A model generated the notes under the pieces. It had not been told where the DNA came from. It was given only the letters and a program-made list of their open reading frames with translations, and made no database searches. Position numbers and translations under genes: made by a program. From Burhinus oedicnemus (lineage: Eukaryota; Chordata; Aves; Charadriiformes; Burhinidae), in the NCBI GenBank assembly GCA_008921705.1, contig VFFE01006098.1, positions 187,406 to 251,405 of the forward strand: DNA of 64,000 nucleotides, read 5' to 3'. Positions 11,001-21,663 of the stretch are shown piece after piece (position 1 is the first letter of the stretch; every line of letters begins with the position of its first letter).

Positions 11001-14000
11001 GTGCCATGGGGCAGATATAACAGGTTGCCCTCACATAGGAATGAGTGTTCCCTTATGAAAGCAAAACTGTCATGCTTTGGTCTGCAGATGATTGTGACTG
11101 GCATCCAGGTATCTATCCTGTTTAGACAGACTTTACAGTCCCGGGAGAGAGTATATGCCACAGGGCTGCAACGTAGACATCTGTGTAAAGCAGCTCAAGA
11201 AAATCCCATGCTGAAATGTCTACAGTTCTCTATTGACTGCAGAGAAAACCTCTGGGACTAGCTCAGATGGAGACATCTGTGCTGTCAGTGTCTCGGGCCA
11301 GCTAAGATGAGTCCCACCCTTTGAGACAGAGGCAGTGCTATTGAAAAAATATCAAATAACCTGGAGCCGATGCTGCACTTCTGGGCTGGAGCAAGGATGG
11401 CGTTCATGGCTTCACAAAGGCCGTCACCGCCTACTCATCGCTGGAACACAGTTCAGCCAAGGAATGCATTTTCTTGGCTCTCCCTGACTGTTCAGGGCTT
11501 AACCACAACAACTTCTTAACGCTGATCTCTGCACGCCGTTAGCAAACGTGCTGGTCATACCGATTGCCTGAGTGTTAAAGCTGTTCCTTCGAGATGGGTA
11601 TTATTCTATGTGCTTAAATAGCATATTTATCTCCCAGTACCAAACATAAGCTGACTCACAGATCCCCAGATAATGCCTCAATGTTATTTCTAAAACACAC
11701 AATACTGCTATAAAGACACCTCTTGGGAGCGTCTCGTTGCTGAAGAGCCTACTGTTTTCCATCTGCATTCTCAAACACAACCGCAGCAGCAGCTACCTTT
11801 GTGTGTGCAGAATAGATCATTTTAGAAAACAGTTGCTGCACAAGACAGTTTCGCTCTTTCCAAACGAACATTTCTTGTTTTGGCAGGTGTCTCTTCACCT
11901 CCCAATAGTCTTGAACTTCTGCTTGCACATCAGGGGGAACGTGGTGCCCATAAGCCATGTCCGAGCCTGTTGCCTTTTCTGGGGGAGCATCCCTGCAGCA
12001 TCTGTGCGCAGGGATGTGCAACAAGTAATGTGCTGAATGGGGGTTGTTTTTTCCCATTCCTCCGCCCCCCACCTTTCCTCCTTTGCTGCCTTTGCTCAGA
12101 CTGGACACTCACACAATAATGATACTAAGGAAAGCTCAAAGCAGTGGAAGAAAAGCAGAAGAGCCTTTTTATATTTCTTTTATAAATTGCAATGCATTTT
12201 ACATTTTAATAATATTAATTTAAACTGGAAAAAAAATAAAACCAAGCCCAGCCCCCCCAGACCTTTCTGGATTATAATGAGACACCACTTCCTCCCAAGA
12301 AGCCCAAGGGATTACATAGCAATATTCTTCTTGAGCCAAACGTTACGCTTCCTTGAACAGCTGCAGAGGGCTCAAATTGCAGTGGCAATCACCCCGAATC
12401 CTGCCACAGAGCTGAGCTTTTACTGCAGCACCTGGGCACCCAGAGATGTGAGACCCTCTGGGGCTGCAGATGGGGTGGGAGTACAATTCGCATCTCAGGC
12501 AGGGGCAACAGGATGGAGCCAAATAGTCATGGATGCAGGAAGCCAGCCTCAATGATTGAACGGTCCCTCCTTGCCTCCAACTCCATGAACTGTATCCCAT
12601 AAATCCTACACAAAATAGAGCCCTACGTTTGCGTGTTTCCTTCTTTTTTTGCCGCCTCTCTCCCTTCCCGTGCGACCCCTCTACCCTCACACCCTGGATT
12701 TTGCAACAACTCACCTTGCTGAGCGAATGCTGTTGCAGGTCTCCTCCCAGCACTTCATTCCTCCTTCCTCTGCCTCCCAAAAACCATGCCCTGGTGCTAC
12801 TCCTCTTGACAGAGTTAAACCGATTTAAACAAGTGAGGAGCAACCATTCTTCCTTCCGAGTTTCTTTCACTCCTAAAATAGGTTTAATCCTTTGTTAAGC
12901 CCTATAATATGTAGGTATCTGTGGCTGCACTGGAGTTAAGTAGCATGAAACTATTAATCTTGCTTTAGTGGTCAGAGGTGTTGAAGCCATTTATTTTCAA
13001 GCCCCAGCTACTGCTCCAAGGTGGTGTGAGCTGCTTGGAGGAAGAGGGGAGGGTTGGATCAGGAGATTTCTTCCAACCCAAATTTTTCTGCAATTCCATA
13101 TTTCTGCTTGCTCCGTCCGTAAGACAACTCATCCCTGTATGTTGTGTCTGCCCTGTATGTAATTGTGCATCCTTCTCTATTAGGCATTTCCTACTCTCTA
13201 GTGCTGTTCATGCAACCTCTAGCAAAGTACCTGCTCCAATGCTGTTATTATCGTGGGCTTTATTATCCCAATTATACTTTGCACAACTATTTTGCACAGG
13301 CGTGCAAGAGACATTTGGAGAACTGGTCTCAATTTAAAATCGGTAAGTCCTTACAGGTTTGGCCTGTCGCGATAGGAGGATGCAAAATGGGTTGATGTAA
13401 TCTAGAAACCAACCTCCTTACATGCTGTTTCAACAGGGCATGGGCAAGCCCATGGGGCAGTTTCACTCTTGTTAAGCTGCAGGCACAAGTTTAAGTACAT
13501 GTCCAGCCACTCCCACGGAAGTCACCTGGACCATTCACCTTCTTAATTACAAGTCCATGTGTAAAAGTTTGGATAAAGTGTAGCTTAATAAACTTCGTAT
13601 AAATGCTAGGCTCCAGATCCCAGAGGTCCCATGTGTGCGGAAACCAAATTAGCCTGAGGTGGTTGAACAACAGGGTTTACATCTGTTCTGCAAACACAGT
13701 CCCCAGCCCATTATTTAGTTGATTTAAACCAGCATAATTTCACCCAGGGAAGCCAGCAGCCTAGCCCATGTCATACTTAGCACTGAATGCCGCAGCCCCA
13801 GCTCTCTTTTTGCTTGTACTATGAAAAAGGAGCAGCTCTCCCATAGCCGATGGTGTTAGACTGGTGTGAAACAGGAGCTACCTTCAGGCAGGCTCTTCCA
13901 AAGCTGGGCAGGCAATGCTCCGGAGCCTCACCAGTGCCGGTGTGCTGTGCAATTTGCAAGACATCTCAAGGATGAGACCTATGAAACCCAAGACAACACA

Positions 14001-15090
14001 TAATTTAACTCCATTCCTCAGCCATGGACATATAGATTCGGTGTGCTTCTGCTACAACAGCCTCCAGTGTAAATCTGGCTGAGAGCAAGCAAGGTGCAGG
14101 AAACTTCAGGGGCATTACCACGAAGGGGGTAGTATTAAAAAAAGATAATAAGGCTTTGAGAAGAAAGGTGCTACGGATGGAAAAGAGCCCAAATGCTAAA
14201 CTCAAGCATTTCTTTTCTCGTAAAAGTCAGGATGAGAGCATTTGTGCTTTCAGAAACTTTATTATTTTAAAGGTCTATCTTTTCTCTGGCCTGAAACCAA
14301 GTTCCTAGTAGCTACTACCAGCCCTGCATGAGCGCTAATGGGGAGCTTGTAGACCAGCAGCCCAGCACGGCACAGAAAGGTCACCAGACCCAGCGCAGGG
14401 AGCTGGAGATGTGGAGCCCCAGGGGCTGTTCTTGTCAGAAATCCCGAGGAGTCAGCTGTGGAAAGGACTTTGTACCAGCTGGCTTTTTAGCGGGGTGTTT
14501 TCCTGTACAGCCACATCAGGTCTTCAGCAGGAGTGGCTCTCCTGAGAGCTACAAACGAACATGCCACATCATTAGCCTCAACCAAGGGGTGGGTGCCTAA
14601 ACAACCGCAGCCAGCCCTGCTTCCGATCCCCCAGGAAGCTCCAGCAGGGAGCATGGAGGTGCAAGAGGTGTATACTCCAGCTGTGATTGTTGACAAGGGG
14701 TCACCAAAACAGCCCTGAAGCCCAAGGCTGGCGTCTCCTGCCACTGCTGCTTTCCTGATCATAGACATGGAAGGTGGTTAAGGCTTCAAGCAGCTGAGAA
14801 AATGGAGATTAGCCTCTTCTCCCACATGGTGAATAACATACAGCCGTCTTTCCCAAGAGCTAGGAGTCAGCTTGATGTGTGAGCCAGAGGGAGAAAGAGG
14901 GAGAACTGGTAGCAGAGCTAAGAGACAGAAATAAAGCTAACCGGTGTCTATGGGTATGTTTATGCTTCAGTCCCTTCGTTAATTACTGCCTGTTGGTGGA
15001 ACTGCACTCAGCAGAGGTTGGGTACCGCACAGGGTCTGTCCGTGCAGCAGCCAGAAACACACCTGCATCCCTGGAGCTGTGCCTGACCTC
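8001..15090. other. Intergenic sequence without a supported gene
   Basis: No exon with credible splice sites, no RNA gene and no clear repeat. The stretch around 8750-9050 is complex, AT-rich and free of simple repeats and identifiable transposons, a texture that often goes with conserved non-coding elements, but conservation cannot be judged here. Open frames up to 175 codons (12343-12870 minus) overlap open frames on the other strand, and I treat them as chance. Confidence 0.5.
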
Positions 15091-15690
15091 CCCGTAATCC
15101 CTCTGACGGGGCGACTCCAGTTCCCGGGCAATGAAAGCCGCCACGAGGACGGTGGTGCCAGGGGCTGATTAGGGAAGGTGTTTCCATCCCAGGTACATGA
15201 GTCAGCCAGGGCCAGGCTGCACGTCAAGGGCAGCAATCGCGCTTCCTTGTAGCAGCATCGACGAGGGTTGGGCAGCACTGTTCAACTCCCTCCAGAAAGG
15301 GCAAAGGCAAGGAAGCGGTGTGCTTGCAAGAGCCTTGACAAACGAGCTGGGAAAGAGGAGAGGATGGGGAGGCACGAATGAGATAGTACTAACTTCCCTT
15401 CTTCCTCTTCCTCACTAATCTGATCTCTCTATGGGAGGCGAGACCTCCTCAAACACACCCAGGACCATCTGCCTGCCTGTCTGCTGATGCTCCCTTGGGA
15501 CGGTGTTGCTAGCAGGATAAGAGTCTGGCACCCATCGCGGGGCTGCCGAGGCTCTCGCTCTACCAAGCCAGCACGGGCACCAGCTGGTCCCCCAGCCCCG
15601 ACGTCAGAGGAGAGAGTCGCCGAGGTCAGACACAGCAGAGATGCTTCTCCGCGAAAAATGCGGAGTGTCTGGCGCGGTCCCTAACAATAT
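15091..15690. promoter_or_regulatory. Isolated CpG-rich patch (possible small CpG island)
   Basis: CpG dinucleotides are clearly clustered here compared with flanking DNA. By hand I count about 15 CpGs between 15487 and 15690, including 'catcgcgggg', 'ccccgacgtcag' and 'gtctggcgcggtcc', plus another cluster at 15091-15150 ('cccgtaatcc', 'gacggggcgactcc', 'gccgccacgagg'). There is a CRE-like core (gacgtcag) near 15600. It could be a distal regulatory element of the gene starting at about 21.6 kb, a promoter of an unannotated transcript, or simply an unmethylated remnant. Confidence 0.4.
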
Positions 15691-18600
15691 GCAGCCTGTC
15701 TTCGCCGTTTTGTTCAGGTTTTTGTTTTGAACATAAAAAACTGCCTTGCCTCCCTTTATTCCTCCTGAGAATACCCCGCATAATGATGGCAGCTCCTCTC
15801 TTTTCAGCCCCTTCCCTCCAGCTGAATGTGCGGAGGGTCACATTATACGGGGCTTTGGCGGTGTCTCTGAATGCCTGTCGTTATCCTCTCACCAGTCTCC
15901 ATTTTGGAAGGAAGGAGGGAAGACAGAGCTATTTTTATAGCATCTGGGCTCTCCCCAGACTGCATCTAACTTGCTATTGTTGGTCAATGATCTTTCAGTT
16001 ACTTGCTACACTCGGGACTTTGCTCTGTTCTTGCAAAAAAAGGGCTGATGTATTCAACATGCTCTTTCCAAAGAGGAGGCTGGAATCAGACGATTAGGCT
16101 ACGCAGAAGAGTTGCTCACAAACAAAGCCTTTCTTTTCATAAATATCAGAGTCTGAAAGTGCAGTTGGCTTTTTTTTCTGCAGCAAATTTACCATTCTGT
16201 GGCAGTTTTCAAAAAATATCTGTCAGAGATGGCATGCTGAAGTGATTTTTCTGTTCCCAAGAAGTGCAAGTTACTTTCTTTTGACTTCTTTTTTTCCTTT
16301 TCCCTACTTACTCTTTATACAATACCCCGACTTTTGTTATGAAGCTGGAGGTTATCTCAAAATATGCCAGGATTTCAGAGGAGTGGCTTTACAGAGATTA
16401 TGGCTCTGCGCTGGCAGCCACACTTCCCAGGTTTGGACCTAACTTTAGTCCCTAGTCTATACAGATCGACATTTTCCCAGTCTGTTTTCATAGTTACCCA
16501 ACTTGAGGCAATCGGAGCCTGCACATCTTCCCACTAAAATCAGATGGAGATATATGGGTCAAATATTTCCATAAAGCTCTTTCAAGACACATCCTGAAAA
16601 TACAAAATCTACAAGAAAAACAGAAGCAGAGCAGAAATACCGTGAGTAACTTGGCCACTGCAATGCTTCTTGCTGAACCCAGATCAATCCAGCAGCCTTT
16701 GCGGTGCTATAGAGTTGTACAGTATGAAATATTCTTTCTTTTGAATTAGACAGAAAACCAAGGTCCTAACATTTGTAATCACGAGAGCTCTTACAGGGCT
16801 CTGCACAGAGATCGGTGATATAACCCAGGTCTATGTGGGGTTGTTACCATCTCACTAACCACCATTTCCACAACTATCTTTGAAACGGTGTAAGTTTCTT
16901 CATTTTCTCTCCTGATTTCTGCAGTTCCAATGAAGTTTTATTATTAGTTTCACCCTACCCTAAAAATGAAGGACCTAGAGCAACTGTGCAGATGTAGGTA
17001 TTTTTCAGCTATTCATCATTACCATGCCTGCAAATCTATCAGACCTTTGTTCCCGGCAGCACTTTAGTTACTATATTTCATTCCTTATTAAGCGTATTTT
17101 TGAAGGACCTTTGGTCATTACGCCCACGTCTAAATGAAGGAAAATGAGAGGTCAAACTAGACCTTTAGCAAACTCTGAGTTTATGCCTCAATGTGCTTAA
17201 TAATTGGATGTGTGTTGTCAAACATGCTCATGCCAGGATTTCCACGTGGGTGGGTAGAAATTGAGTGTTTCTGTGCTTACTCCTGCTGTTCTGACACTTC
17301 TATCAGCTGGGGACCTTCAGTGGAAAAGCTCCTTATTTGCATGAGAGAAGGAGGACTTGTGCCAGCATGAAGTCTGGGGCATGATCACAGAAACCAAAAG
17401 AAAACAAAGGTGAGTTGTTTGCAGGAAGTCTGATTTTGAAGAGGAAAAAACCCACAAAGCAAGCCCTTCAAACGACCCAGAGTGTTTTGAAGGAAGATCA
17501 CGTGGCAGCTGTTAAGTGTAGGGTTGGCTCACACACCTCCCCAGGCAGCGACTCGAGCACCTCAAGTGACGATATTTTGGTCTGGGCCCGATCCTGCTCA
17601 AACTCAGACTTCACCAGCGCTGCAAAGGTGAAGCACCGAGGGAAGAGGAGCTTTGGGGAAAATGGGTTTTTGAGTCATCTCAGTTGCTTGGCCTAAAGTT
17701 GCATTTAATGAGAAAGGCTTTAGTGCTACGTGTGAGCTGCTTTTTTGTAATAGCACTAATTTCTTTCTTGCTGTTTTCTTCAGCCTGGGAAGGCGAGGAA
17801 TTTCTGGTGGGGTGCAAGGGATGATCTCAGTGCTGGATGGCAGGACATCCTTTTCCTTCCTCCCGCTGTTTGTAGAGCAAGGAGGATTTTTTGGGTGGGT
17901 GGCAAGGACATGCTGCTGGAGCCAGAATGCCCTGTGTCATCTGGATACAAGCAGGGCAGCTGGAAGGACCTGCAACGGAAGGGACGGGGCTGGGAGATGC
18001 TGAGGATTTGGGAACGTGGGCAGAGGTTGCAATGGGTGGAAACAGCAGGCTGGGTGAGGAACAGAAAAACTGGCAATGCTGGGTTATGAGCTAATTGGAA
18101 ATAGCTGGTTCTAGGCCCTTGGGAAGGGAGTTATTTCTGGAGTTTAGGGCTCCTGTGAAATAGCTCATCTCAATGGAAGGAAAAAAACCATGTATAATAC
18201 AGCATTATGGCTATGGTTTCATGTGATTTTTGACCCCAGATACCATCATGACTTGATCCATTTTGAGTCGTGCAGATAAACAGACCAAGCAACTCGCCTC
18301 CCAGGGCAGCTCCATTGTTTACACATCCGTGATACCCAGCTCAGCCGTGACTCAGCCGTCAGTAATGATGTTCTGACCTTATTAATATCAATGGGAGTCT
18401 TCTTAACAAGGACATAATTTCACCCCAGAGGCCAATTCATTAATTAGCATCTCCGGCTATCCTGTCATTGAGTATATGAAGAGGGTAGTAACTTGACTTA
18501 TATACTGAGCAAATATGTGCTGAGTAAATATGCATTCAATTGCATGTATAACAACATACAGGGTCATAAAAGTTTGGCAGAAAGAGTGCAAAGAGGTGAG

Positions 18601-20810
18601 TGTAGCTCCTCACTCCAAACATAATTCAGTGCTGGTGGTACTTGCTCACTGTAGAGTCTTATCTGAAATCAATGTCCAAGGAAATGCTTGCTTAATAATT
18701 AGTTGTTGATTTCACGTGCTGCACGAAGTTGCGCGAGAGTCACTTAAGTGCTGTTCTGAGGACATTAATTTTTTTAAGCCATGATAACCTGGAATTCTTC
18801 CATCCCTCAATGCAATACCCTTACTATGTGTGGTTTGCAAAAACACCATTGTCCTGTTGCGCCTGTTGCCAGGAAAGGGTGTTTTAATCATCCTAGTACG
18901 TCTATTATGAAATATTTCTGTTTTCCAAAATAAAAATAGCCTCGCCTGCACTCTGGGCTAACCTAACTCCTCCCCTTCCAAACCATATTTTCATGTCAGA
19001 AAGCTGCCTGCTAATTAAAATTAGAAAAAAAAAAAAAAGAGCATTCTTGAACATTCTTTGCATGTTAAAACTGAACAGATTAAACTTAATTTAACAATAA
19101 TGATCTCCCACAGTTAATGTTTCATGCAGACAGCAACAGGGCACAGTGTGATCACTAACAAGGTCAGGAAAGGATTTCTTCTATTGTGCAACATCCACGG
19201 ATGTTAGTCTTCTCTGAAATATTCGAGATTGGCCACTGGCAGCTGATGAATGCTCCATTAGCTGGACTATCGGCTTGTTATGATGCAAGAACTCTCTCCC
19301 TACTCTCATTTGCTGGATGATCTTCCTTAACTTTTCATTTAAGAGAGTTACAAGTTTGCTTGATAAAAAACAACCAACCAACCACTGCACAGATCTGATT
19401 ATTTTAGCTATTTGGTAGAAAACTTTTCGATTTACCAATTTTAAGGAAAAATGATTGGAATAAGGGTGGGGAGAGACGTAAGGAGAGATGGCATCTTCTG
19501 TTTTTCCACCTAGCTGGAAAAAAACCCACACAAATTGCTGAGCATACAAGCAGTTCCTCAAGTCTGACACTGATACCGAGAAGTTCAACTGAAGTCCAGG
19601 ACGGGAACAACTTCCCCAAGTATATTCTCACCATGTTAACCCATGTTTTTACTTTTTATCTCTTGTGCAACAACTAGCAACGTTTAGCAAGAAAGAAGGG
19701 AGCAGGTGTTGTGAAAATATGAGTATTGTTATCTCTGATAACTGCAAGTGAACACAAACACATGTGGGGAGAGACAAAGTAGAGGATGGAGGCGATACCT
19801 GACAGCAGATGCCAACCCCAGGCCTGAGCTGGTAATAGCTTAACGCATGCGGTACAGAAGCCATGCCAGAGAAGTTTCCAATGGTGGGAGCCCTTTGGAT
19901 AGCAGGCCAGCCCAGCACAGTGTTTTTAAACTGAAACCAAGATTTCATTCTCCTTCTTGGGGCCTCAAGGAGAAAAGGAAAAAAAAATGCAAAACAATGG
20001 TTTTGTTAGACAGATGCTTGACTGGCAAGACGACACAAACTGGTCTTTAGACCAGCTTCCTATCTGTTCCCCACCCTTCATTATCCCTGGCAACTCACTT
20101 TTGGAAGTCACTGAGGCTCCCACTGAAGAGCCTCAGCTCAAACAGGTAACTAATGTTTTGATTTCTAGACACGAATGAACGATTTAAATATGGTCAGTTG
20201 CCTATTTCCATCTAGTCTGTTGTCTGCCTTTGCATTACTGTACCTAAACCTCGTCACCCTTTTTTATAGGGAAAATCTGAGTATCTTTTTTTTTGCCTTT
20301 CGTTTTAAAGAAATATTTATTTCTCAGCTGTGGACATGCATGTTTGAAACAAGCTATTAACTATTTGAGTAACTCTAGATAGAATCAAAGAGACAGACCA
20401 AAGGCAACATTTACCCAAGAACATCGTCAGCTTTCTCACTCCTTCTTTGTTCCACTCAAAATGAAAGGTCTGATAATTTCAAATAGCATCTGTGTTTCTC
20501 CTCTACCCTTCCTGCCACAAATGGCATCCTTGCTAGTGTGTTTAGAAAAGAGCCTGCTGCTTTGCACACAAACTCAGGAGAGGAGCAGAGATTTAACTGC
20601 TTTACTTCTCCCTCAGTCCTTTGCCGTTACGAATTAAGGCCTAGAAATCCTTGGAGATCATTAGCTTAACTGGTTTTCCAGGGTGGGAAGGCACCCCTTT
20701 TTGCAGATCTCTGTTTTCCTGCTTACACAATTAAACAGTAAGACAGTTTTAAACAGGAAACCTTTACTACCAAGCGATAACGAACATCCCATGCTGGTGA
20801 GCTTGGCTTT
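15691..20810. other. Intergenic sequence upstream of the ATRN CpG island
   Basis: No supported gene. A poly(A) run lies at 19025-19038. The stretch about 18290-18480 contains AT-rich homeobox-type cores ('cattaattagcat') and 'tgactcagc'-type AP-1-like sequence, which would fit an enhancer but is unproven. The open frame at 17415-17696 (plus, 93 codons) is Ser-rich in its middle and unrecognised; I do not call it. Confidence 0.45.
19025..19038. repeat. Poly(A) run
   Basis: Fourteen consecutive A residues. No retroposed gene body is seen immediately upstream, so it is taken as a simple repeat and not as the tail of a retrocopy. Confidence 0.9.
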
Positions 20811-21504
20811 TTGTGCCGCCGTAATTCCTGCGTGAACAGCAGACTGCTTAAGCCAGACCCGATGACGGCGGATCTCAGCACTAAGCGAACTGTCGCTTGG
20901 CAAACCCCAAAGCATAACCCCAGCGCGAACAACTCCGGCTTTAACTGCTCCCACTTCCAGCCCCGTAACACAGCACCCCTTCCTACTGCCCCGACCTCTG
21001 CGGCAAACCGAGCCTCGCCGTCCTGTGAACCTGGCAGCCCCCTCCGCGCAGGGCAACCACCGCCCGGGCCGTGCGTGGGGATGCCCGTGGGTGGCACACG
21101 CCTCCCCTCGCTGAAAGCCCCGCCGCACGGCCACGGGTGGAAAGACCCCGCACCAAACGAAACGAAAGCAATAATTTAAAAACATACAAAAAAACCCCAA
21201 ACTCGGCTTTTCTTCCTTCTTTTCCCTCCCCTTCAGCCTCGAGGCCTCCCACGCGCCTCGGTGCCCCCCTCACCGGGCCTCCCCGCTCCCCACGGCTGCT
21301 TTAGGGCCGGAGTTCGGTGGGGTAGGTGGGAAAGCAGGCCCTGGAGGCGGTGCGTTGGGGGTGCCAGCCCCGCCTCTGAGGGCCCTTTTCCCGAGGGACA
21401 GCCGGGGAGGGGGCTGCGGGGACACCCCCAGCGCGGGGGGAGGGGGGGAAACACCCCACTCTATGCTCCGCGGGCGGCAGAGGTGTCCGGTGCGGGGCCG
21501 CTCT

Positions 21505-21520
21505 ACCCGCCCCCCGCCGC
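21505..21520 (-). promoter_or_regulatory. GC box cluster (Sp1/KLF-type), minus strand
   Basis: 'tacccgccccccgccg' reads as 'cggcggggggcgggta' on the minus strand and includes a ggggcggg core. It lies about 125-140 bp upstream of the gap that probably holds the first coding exon. Confidence 0.55.
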
Positions 21521-21537
21521 CCGACTCGCTGGCGGGA

Positions 21538-21547
21538 GGGGCGGGGC
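21538..21547 (+). promoter_or_regulatory. GC box (Sp1/KLF-type)
   Basis: 'ggggcggggc' is a perfect GC box, 38 bp upstream of the CRE. The spacing and the island context are typical of core promoter-proximal elements. Confidence 0.55.
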
Positions 21548-21584
21548 GAAGGGAGAACCCCGCTGCCAGTGGCCGGCCTGCGGG

Positions 21585-21592
21585 TGACGTCA
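21585..21592. promoter_or_regulatory. Full palindromic cAMP response element
   Basis: The perfect 8-bp CREB/ATF site TGACGTCA sits inside the CpG island, about 50 bp before the N gap. Full CREs near CpG-island start sites are commonly occupied by CREB/ATF family factors. This suggests, without proving, cAMP-responsive or ATF-dependent input to ATRN transcription. Confidence 0.6.
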
Positions 21593-21643
21593 TCGACGGC
21601 GGCCCGGCGGCGCCGCCTGGCTGCTGCGCGCTCGGCCCGGCGC

Positions 21644-21663
21644 NNNNNNNNNNNNNNNNNNNN
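21644..21663. other. Assembly gap (20 N) probably hiding ATRN exon 1
   Basis: Twenty consecutive N, flanked by extreme GC on the left ('ctcggcccggcgc') and by an 11-G run on the right. No sequence on either side encodes the expected Cys-rich EGF-like end of exon 1 followed by a splice donor. Attractin exon 1 in vertebrates encodes the signal peptide, a Leu/Ala-rich stretch and the first EGF module, and is very GC-rich. The true missing length must therefore be well over 20 bases, and the N count is probably a placeholder. Confidence 0.8.

Noticed and set aside
12343..12870. 175-codon minus-strand open frame
   Set aside because: Overlaps plus-strand frames of similar length, has no domain, and lies in unremarkable intergenic sequence.
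17415..17696. 93-codon plus-strand open frame with a Ser/Asp-rich middle
   Set aside because: No recognisable family, no supporting splice partners, and an open frame of this size is expected by chance in 64 kb.
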